Shown here piece by piece: positions 58,682 through 64,000 of a stretch of DNA of 64,000 nt. Source of the DNA: Rikenellaceae bacterium (GTDB lineage: Bacteria; Bacteroidota; Bacteroidia; Bacteroidales; Rikenellaceae); contig CABIXK010000001.1 of assembly GCA_902362705.1 (NCBI GenBank), positions 236,324 through 300,323 of the forward strand, written 5' to 3'. The position numbers and the translations under genes are program-made. Every line of letters begins with the position of its first letter. Within the stretch, counting starts at the first letter, position 1. A model generated the notes under the pieces. That model had not been told where the DNA came from, did not search any database, and saw only the letters and a list, made by a program, of their open reading frames with translations.

Positions 58682-61651
58682 ATGAGAAAGACATTGTTGA
58701 CCCTCTTCGTCGCGCTCCTTGCGACGTCGGTTTTCGCGCAGCAGCGCGGAACCCTCACGGCCAAGGTCGTCGATGCGGGTACCGGGGAGGGGGTCCCCGG
58801 CGCCGTGGTGACGATCACCTCGGCCAAAACTCCCGACAAACCCAAGCAGCTGCTGACGGCCTATGCGGGCGCCCTTTCGGTACCGTCGCTCGCCTACGGC
58901 GACTATACGCTGGAGATCAGCTTCCTGGGCTACGAGACCCACAAATCGGAGTTCCGCATCGGAGCATCGAAACTCGACCTGGGCACCTTGGAGCTCAAGG
59001 AGGGCCTGCGGATCGAAACGGTGGTCAAGGAGGCCCAGCTGCGCACCTCGCAGAAGGGTGACACGGTGAGCTACAACGCCGGGGCCTTCAAGGTGACCAG
59101 CGACGCCGACGTGGAGGGGCTGCTCAAGAAGATGCCCGGCATCACCGTGACCGACGGCACGGTGGAGGCGCAGGGCGAGGAGGTCAAGAAGGTCTTTGTC
59201 GACGGCAAGGAGTTCTTCGGCGAGGACGTGACCACGGCCATCAAGTCGCTGCCGGCGCAGGCCGTCGACCGCGTGGAGGTCTACAACAAGCTCTCGGACG
59301 CCGCCGAGTTCTCGGGCATGGACGACGGCGAGGGTTATAAGGCCATCAACATCGTCACCCACGCCAACATGCGCCAGGGGCAGTTCGGCAAGCTCTACGC
59401 CGGTTACGGTTACGACGCCGACACGAAGACCGAGTCGCAGCACAAATACATCGCCGGCGGCAACGTCAACATCTTTCAGGGCGACACGCGCATCTCGCTC
59501 ATCGGCCTGTTCAACAACGTCAACCAGCAGAACTTCTCGTTCGAGGACATCCTCAATGTCTCGGGTGGCGGCGGGGGCGGCCGCCGTCCGGGCGGCGTGG
59601 GCCAGTATATGATGCGCCCGCAGAGCGGCGTGGCGCGCGTCAACGCCTTCGGCGTGAACTTCTCCGACACGTGGGGCAAGCGCGACCAGGTGTCGGTGCA
59701 GGGCAGCTACTTCTTTAACAACACCAACACCCGCAACACGCAGACGATCGACAAGTGGTACGAGCCGCCCATGATGACCGACACCCTCTCGACGATCGGC
59801 TACTCCGACACGCGGGCCTATAACCACCGCGCCAACGCACGCATCGAGTGGAAGATCTCCGAGAACCAGAACCTGATGGTCCGCCCCTCGTTCAGCTACC
59901 AGACCAACGACCCCTGGAGCACCACCGAGGGCTGGCAGTTCGGTCAGAGCGGTTACAGCCGCACCGACAACTATAACGAGTCGACGAACAACGGCTACAA
60001 CCTGCGCCTTGCGGCCGTCTACCGCGCCAAGCTGGGCAAGGCGGGCCGCACGATCACCATCGACGCCAACGGCAGCTACAGCGACAGCGAGAACGACGCC
60101 CGCTCGTGGTCGAATCAGATGGGTTTGCAGCCCGCGCGTCCGGGCACGGGACCTTTCGTCGGCACGTGGGATCCCGCCGGCTACACCGACCTGCGCTACC
60201 TGAAGACGATCGCCCCCTCGACGAGCCACTCGCTGCGCGCCAACGCCACCTACACCGAGCCGGTGTCCAAGCATGCGCAGGTGAGCCTCCAGTACCGCTT
60301 CTCGCTCTCCAATTCGGAGCGGGACAAGCGCTCCTACATCACCGCCGACGACAACTTCGACATCGCCGGGCTGGAGCCCGACCGCTCGCTGTCGAACGCC
60401 TACGAGAGCAGCTACAAGACCCACTCCGTGGGCCCGGGATTCCGCTTCTCGAAGGAGCGCAACACCTTCATCGCCAACCTCTACTACCAGCACGCGCAGC
60501 TCGACGGGCAGATCGTGCGCGACGACGCGGAGCGCATCTCCCACGACTACGACTTCATGACCTATTTCATGATGGGCCAGTTGCAGATCAACCGCGAGAA
60601 CTCGCTGCGGCTGTTCGTGACCTCCTACACCAACGCGCCGCAGATCACCAACTTGCAGAGCGTCTACGACGTGTCGAACGCCCAGAGCATCTCGCGAGGC
60701 AATCCCGACCTGGACCCGCTCTACAGCCACAATATCAACTTCCACTACACCAATTCGAACGTGGAGAAGGGCCGCACCTTCATGTGGATGTTCTCGACCC
60801 AGTTCACGCAGGACTACAATGCCACCCACACGGTGCAGAACCCCGGCGCGATGATCATCGACGGCAAGGAGTACAGCCCCAACTACTACTCGATGCCGGT
60901 GAACCTCGACGGCTACAAGCGCCTGCGCACCCACATCAGCTACGGCCTGCCGATCGGCTTCCTGAAGAGCAACTTCAACGTGTCGGCCGGCGTAGGATAC
61001 ACCCAGACGCCGAGCATCCTGGGCGGCACTGTACGCCCCGACGGCTCGATCGAGGGGGGCATGCGCAACGACACCGAGCAGATGGACTACGACGGCCGTG
61101 CCGTGCTGGGCAGCAACATATCGGAGAACGTCGACTTCACCCTCTCGTGGAACGGCACCTACACCGAGACGACAAACTCCTACGACGACAACCGCACCAA
61201 GAACCGTTACTTCAACCACTCGGCCCAGGCCAGCATGAAGTTCGTCCTGCCGCTGGGCTTCACCCTCACGGCGAGCGCAGCCTACAACCAGTACATCGGC
61301 TTCACCAACGACTACGACGAGTCGTATCTGCTCTGCAACGTCTTCGTGGGCAAGAAGCTCTTCAAGAACAAGCGCGGCGAGATCCTCTTCGGCGTCAACG
61401 ACCTGCTGAACCAGAACACCGCTTTCGCGCGGTCGGTGGGCTCGGGCTGGACGCAGAACGCCACCAACAGCGTCATCGGCCGCTACTACATGGTGCAGTT
61501 TACCTACAACCTGCGCCGCTTCGGCAAGAAGGGTTCGACCAACCTGCGCGACTACGGCATCAGCGAGTCGTCGGGCGGCAACCGCCGCATGATGGGCCCC
61601 GGAGGCCCGGGCGGTCCTCCCCCGCACGGCGGATTCGGCGGTCCGCGGTAG
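58682..61651 (+). CDS. Outer-membrane beta-barrel protein, TonB-receptor-like, with CarboxypepD domain
   Basis: A 989-residue outer-membrane protein (signal peptide ending 'SVFAQ', about residue 19). A carboxypeptidase-regulatory-like domain comes first ('GTLTAKVVDAGTGEGVPGAV'), then a short plug-like region ('DVEGLLKKMPGITVTDGTVE', 'KVFVDGKEFFGEDVTTAIKS'), then a large barrel rich in alternating aromatic strands. This is the 'outer membrane beta-barrel' family (OMP_b-brl_3), common in Bacteroidetes and without known ligands. The C-terminus does not end in a strand-final Phe but in a Gly/Pro/Met tail ('MMGPGGPGGPPPHGGFGGPR'). No SusD partner follows. Ends at a strong terminator. Confidence 0.87.
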   Translation: MRKTLLTLFVALLATSVFAQQRGTLTAKVVDAGTGEGVPGAVVTITSAKTPDKPKQLLTAYAGALSVPSLAYGDYTLEISFLGYETHKSEFRIGASKLDLGTLELKEGLRIETVVKEAQLRTSQKGDTVSYNAGAFKVTSDADVEGLLKKMPGITVTDGTVEAQGEEVKKVFVDGKEFFGEDVTTAIKSLPAQAVDRVEVYNKLSDAAEFSGMDDGEGYKAINIVTHANMRQGQFGKLYAGYGYDADTKTESQHKYIAGGNVNIFQGDTRISLIGLFNNVNQQNFSFEDILNVSGGGGGGRRPGGVGQYMMRPQSGVARVNAFGVNFSDTWGKRDQVSVQGSYFFNNTNTRNTQTIDKWYEPPMMTDTLSTIGYSDTRAYNHRANARIEWKISENQNLMVRPSFSYQTNDPWSTTEGWQFGQSGYSRTDNYNESTNNGYNLRLAAVYRAKLGKAGRTITIDANGSYSDSENDARSWSNQMGLQPARPGTGPFVGTWDPAGYTDLRYLKTIAPSTSHSLRANATYTEPVSKHAQVSLQYRFSLSNSERDKRSYITADDNFDIAGLEPDRSLSNAYESSYKTHSVGPGFRFSKERNTFIANLYYQHAQLDGQIVRDDAERISHDYDFMTYFMMGQLQINRENSLRLFVTSYTNAPQITNLQSVYDVSNAQSISRGNPDLDPLYSHNINFHYTNSNVEKGRTFMWMFSTQFTQDYNATHTVQNPGAMIIDGKEYSPNYYSMPVNLDGYKRLRTHISYGLPIGFLKSNFNVSAGVGYTQTPSILGGTVRPDGSIEGGMRNDTEQMDYDGRAVLGSNISENVDFTLSWNGTYTETTNSYDDNRTKNRYFNHSAQASMKFVLPLGFTLTASAAYNQYIGFTNDYDESYLLCNVFVGKKLFKNKRGEILFGVNDLLNQNTAFARSVGSGWTQNATNSVIGRYYMVQFTYNLRRFGKKGSTNLRDYGISESSGGNRRMMGPGGPGGPPPHGGFGGPR

Positions 61652-61667
61652 GCGGCGCCATACGACG

Positions 61668-61702
61668 AAAGAGGTCGGGACTCGGTCCCGACCTCTTTTT
61701 CG
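61668..61702. terminator. Intrinsic bidirectional terminator
   Basis: A perfect 14-bp stem (61668-61681 with 61685-61698) with a 3-base loop, A's before and T's after, between the convergent barrel and ABC genes. Confidence 0.88.
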
Positions 61703-61758
61703 TTGGTGTCGTGCGCGTGGCTGCGGCTTTTCGGGTGTCCTCTCCCGGAGGCGTTCGC

Positions 61759-62988
61759 CTATCGGCTTTCTGCCGGGATGTCGGCGGCCTCCTCCTGCGC
61801 CTCGCGCGAGATGGCCCGGTGGATGCCCACGCAGGCCAGAAAGCCGTAGACGAGCGCGAGGATGCCCAGCATGCGCAGCTCGCCGGCCACCTCGGCCAGC
61901 GAGGCGCCCATCGAGCGGATGCGGATGAAGCCGCGGATGCCGTGGCTGCTGGGCAGGAGCTGCCCGAGCGAGTAGAGCCAATCGGGCATGCCCTCGCGCG
62001 GGTAGGAGACGCCGCTGAGCAGCAGCACCGGCACCGAGGTCCACAGCAGCAGCAGGAGCGAATTTTCGCGGTGGCGGAAGAGGGTCGACACGGCCAGCGC
62101 CAGCGCGATCGAGGCGGCCATGTATAGCCCCACGAAGAGCAGCACGGCCGAGGTGTGGCCGTTCATCGGGTAGCCGAAGAGCCGGTAGTGGACCGCCAGA
62201 ATATAGGTGCACGTCGCGGCGTAGATCGCCGCGTAGACCGCTCCGCGCCCCGCGACGATGGGCAGCGTCGACATGCGCTGCCGCCCGGCGGGCCGTAGCT
62301 TGCCGTAGAGCCGTTTTTCGCGCCACGTGCCGCCGACCATGCCGATGCCGATGAGCATCGTCTGCTGGATGATGACCAGGATGATCGCCGGCATGACGAA
62401 GGTGCCGTAGCCCAGGTAGGGATTGAAGAGGTTGTGGGCTCGGTAGACGACCGGCTGCGAGATGGCTTTCGCCTGGGGGATGTTGGCCCCCTTGGCCACC
62501 AGGCGCTGGAACCCGACCATCGCCCCCGTCTTGCCTATCGAGGTGACGATCTCCTGGAATACCTGTCTGTACATGAGGAAGTAGCCCGCGTCGACATAAA
62601 GCGCCACATCGGCCTGCTCGCCGCCCAGCAGCTTGCGCTCGTAGTCGGCGGGGATGTAGACGATGCCGTAGATGTCGCGGTCGAAGAAGAGCTGCCGGGC
62701 CTCCTGCATGTCGGCCGGATTGTAGGCCACGTAGGTGTTGGGCCCGGCGTTGAAGGTCTCGACGAGGGCCCGGCTCGAGGGGGTGCGGCTCTCGTCGACC
62801 ACCCCGACGGGCACTTCGCGCAGCACCTCGGCCCCGTAGGCCAGCGAGTAGACCGTGGCGTAGATGAGCAGTGCCAGCACGACGACCAGCACCACACCGC
62901 TGTCGCCGAAGATCATGCGCACCTCGTTGGCTGCGACCGAGCGCATCTGCTCGCCGTAGGAGCGTATCTGTCGGATGAATCGGTTCAT
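61759..62988 (-). CDS. ABC-2 type transporter permease (YhhJ/YbhR-like)
   Basis: A 409-residue ABC-2 permease. An N-terminal helix (~30-50) is followed by a large extracytoplasmic domain (~55-215) and five helices from ~220 to the end, ending 'ILALVYGFLACVGIHRAI'. 'EVPVGVVDESRTPSSRALVE' is the usual start of the outside domain. These permeases act in pairs as part of export systems, often with a HlyD-type adaptor. It starts 1-2 bases after its upstream neighbour, another such permease. Their ATPase is not in the window. Cargo is unknown; drug/bile export is common. Confidence 0.87.
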   Translation of the reverse strand: MNRFIRQIRSYGEQMRSVAANEVRMIFGDSGVVLVVVLALLIYATVYSLAYGAEVLREVPVGVVDESRTPSSRALVETFNAGPNTYVAYNPADMQEARQLFFDRDIYGIVYIPADYERKLLGGEQADVALYVDAGYFLMYRQVFQEIVTSIGKTGAMVGFQRLVAKGANIPQAKAISQPVVYRAHNLFNPYLGYGTFVMPAIILVIIQQTMLIGIGMVGGTWREKRLYGKLRPAGRQRMSTLPIVAGRGAVYAAIYAATCTYILAVHYRLFGYPMNGHTSAVLLFVGLYMAASIALALAVSTLFRHRENSLLLLLWTSVPVLLLSGVSYPREGMPDWLYSLGQLLPSSHGIRGFIRIRSMGASLAEVAGELRMLGILALVYGFLACVGIHRAISREAQEEAADIPAESR

Positions 62989-62989
62989 A

Positions 62990-64000
62990 TCACAACCTCC
63001 CCCAGAACGTTGGATCCGTCGCCACCCGCTTCAGACGCGGGAGGGCGAGGAGCGGTAAGACGACGAAGAGCCCCATCCACCCCAGGTCGGGCAGCGACGC
63101 GGCGACGGGTGCGCCGCGCAGCATCTGGTCGACGACCAGATCGGTGTAGTAGGTGAACGGGAAGAGGCGGCTGAGCCACTGCACGGGCTCCCACATGGCC
63201 ATCACCGGGAACGTGAGGCCCGAGAAGGTGAAGGCGAGCACCGAGTAGCCGCCGCCGAGCGAGAGCGCCAGGCGCATGTTGGCCACCAGCGCGACGAAGA
63301 GCAGCGCTATGGACTGGTAGGCCGCCACGAAGAGCACCGTGCCGGCCAGCAGCAGACCGAAGCTGCCGTTGAGCGGCACGCCGACGAGCCCCACGACGAT
63401 CCAGCCCATGGCCAGCGCCTGCAGCAGAAGCAGTGCGGTGACCGGGAGCAGCTTGCCCGCGAAGGCCGCTGTCACGGAGCCGCCGGCTGTGGCGATCCAC
63501 TCGCCCGACGTGCCGTTCTTGAGCTCCGCGCCGAGGGCGAAGACCGTGGCCATGACGGTGAAGATCATGAGCATCATGGGCAGGAAGCTCGGCGTGAGGT
63601 AATAGGCGTAATTGACGTAGGGATTGAATAGTACGTGCTTGTCGAAGCGCACGGGCATGAGCTGCGCCATCGCCTGCCGCTCGGTGAGCCCCTGCTTGGT
63701 GAGCAGTTGCAGCTGGATGCCGGCCGAGAAGGTGGTCACGGCCGTCTGGATGTCCTTCGAGAGCAATCCGTTGACCGAGATATTGGTGCCGGCGATGTAG
63801 CTCTCGATGCGCGTCTGGCGATTGCTCAGGATGTTCTTCTCGAAGAAGTCGGGGATCTGCACGATCGCGGCGATCTTCCCCTCGCGCATCAGGCGCTCGG
63901 CCTCGTCCATCTGCTGCACGTCGTAGGCGATGCGCACCGTGGGGGTGTCGTCGATCATCCGCGCGACGGTGCGCGAGAGGGGCGTGCGGTCCTCGTCGAA
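62990..64000 (-). CDS. ABC-2 type transporter permease, 5' end outside the window
   Basis: 336 codons are present; the gene enters from the right edge ('DEDRTPLSRTVARMIDDTPT' begins the visible part). It has the same plan as the next gene: extracytoplasmic domain ending near 'AQLMPVRFDKHVLFNPYVNY', then five or six helices with 'YSVLAFTFSGLTFPVMAMWE'. It ends 1-2 bases before the second permease, so the two are translationally coupled and probably form the membrane part of one exporter. Start and any upstream ATPase or adaptor genes are outside the window. Confidence 0.87.
   Translation of the reverse strand, partial: FDEDRTPLSRTVARMIDDTPTVRIAYDVQQMDEAERLMREGKIAAIVQIPDFFEKNILSNRQTRIESYIAGTNISVNGLLSKDIQTAVTTFSAGIQLQLLTKQGLTERQAMAQLMPVRFDKHVLFNPYVNYAYYLTPSFLPMMLMIFTVMATVFALGAELKNGTSGEWIATAGGSVTAAFAGKLLPVTALLLLQALAMGWIVVGLVGVPLNGSFGLLLAGTVLFVAAYQSIALLFVALVANMRLALSLGGGYSVLAFTFSGLTFPVMAMWEPVQWLSRLFPFTYYTDLVVDQMLRGAPVAASLPDLGWMGLFVVLPLLALPRLKRVATDPTFWGRL

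Overview
The window is a GC-rich (by eye well above 60%) segment of a gut-type Bacteroidales chromosome, most likely an Alistipes-like member of the Rikenellaceae. The class assignment rests on repeated TAnnTTTG -7 promoter boxes without Shine-Dalgarno sites, a SusCDEF starch locus, BACON and outer-membrane beta-barrel families, LytS/LytTR pairs and a Rho with a long disordered insert. The genus is inference from gene content and base composition. No rRNA, tRNA, CRISPR array or complete insertion sequence was seen.

Layout. 1-6137: end of a surface-polysaccharide locus (partial WbpB-like oxidase, WbpE-like aminotransferase, WbpD-like acetyltransferase, UDP-HexNAc dehydrogenase, Wzx-type flippase, GT4 glycosyltransferase) pointing to a diacetamido-uronic acid sugar; a G9 tract lies in the overlap of two of these genes. 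6388-8732 (-): S1/P1 nuclease and rho. 8733-9157: intergenic region with promoters both ways and a possible ~100-nt small RNA. 9158-14899: complete RND efflux operon (MFP, pump, outer-membrane factor). 14979-17597 (-): transglutaminase-like lipoprotein. 17845-21252: GH29 fucosidase plus a CBM9-like/GHL10-like protein. 21305-24023: HxlR regulator remnant, flavoprotein and BNR-repeat sialidase-like protein. 24024-30616: degenerate tandem repeats, lysA, DMT transporter, trpB2 behind a WWW leader-peptide attenuator, and pheT. 30682-35530: GH20 hexosaminidase and CBM20-GH77 4-alpha-glucanotransferase.

35600-54717 is a starch/maltodextrin utilisation locus: a LytS/LytTR pair divergent from MFS sugar transporter, SusC, SusD, SusE, SusF, two SusG-like/GH13 lipoproteins, a SusA-like neopullulanase and a SusB-like GH97. 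Two exact LytTR-type 9-bp direct repeats with a 13-bp spacer sit immediately upstream of the MFS promoter, which suggests that this two-component system, not a SusR, controls the locus. The susC gene is out of frame at a C10 tract inside its signal-peptide region; C9 would restore it, so it looks like a phase-variable switch caught OFF (or an assembly error). 54863-58493 is a mazG - small lipoprotein - gamma carbonic anhydrase - LytS - LytTR operon, followed by a large outer-membrane beta-barrel protein (58682-61651) and two ABC-2 permease genes on the minus strand that run off the window end.

The strongest candidates for new biology are the susC poly-C tract, the poly-G tract in the polysaccharide locus, the LytTR operator of the starch locus, and the trpB2 attenuator.
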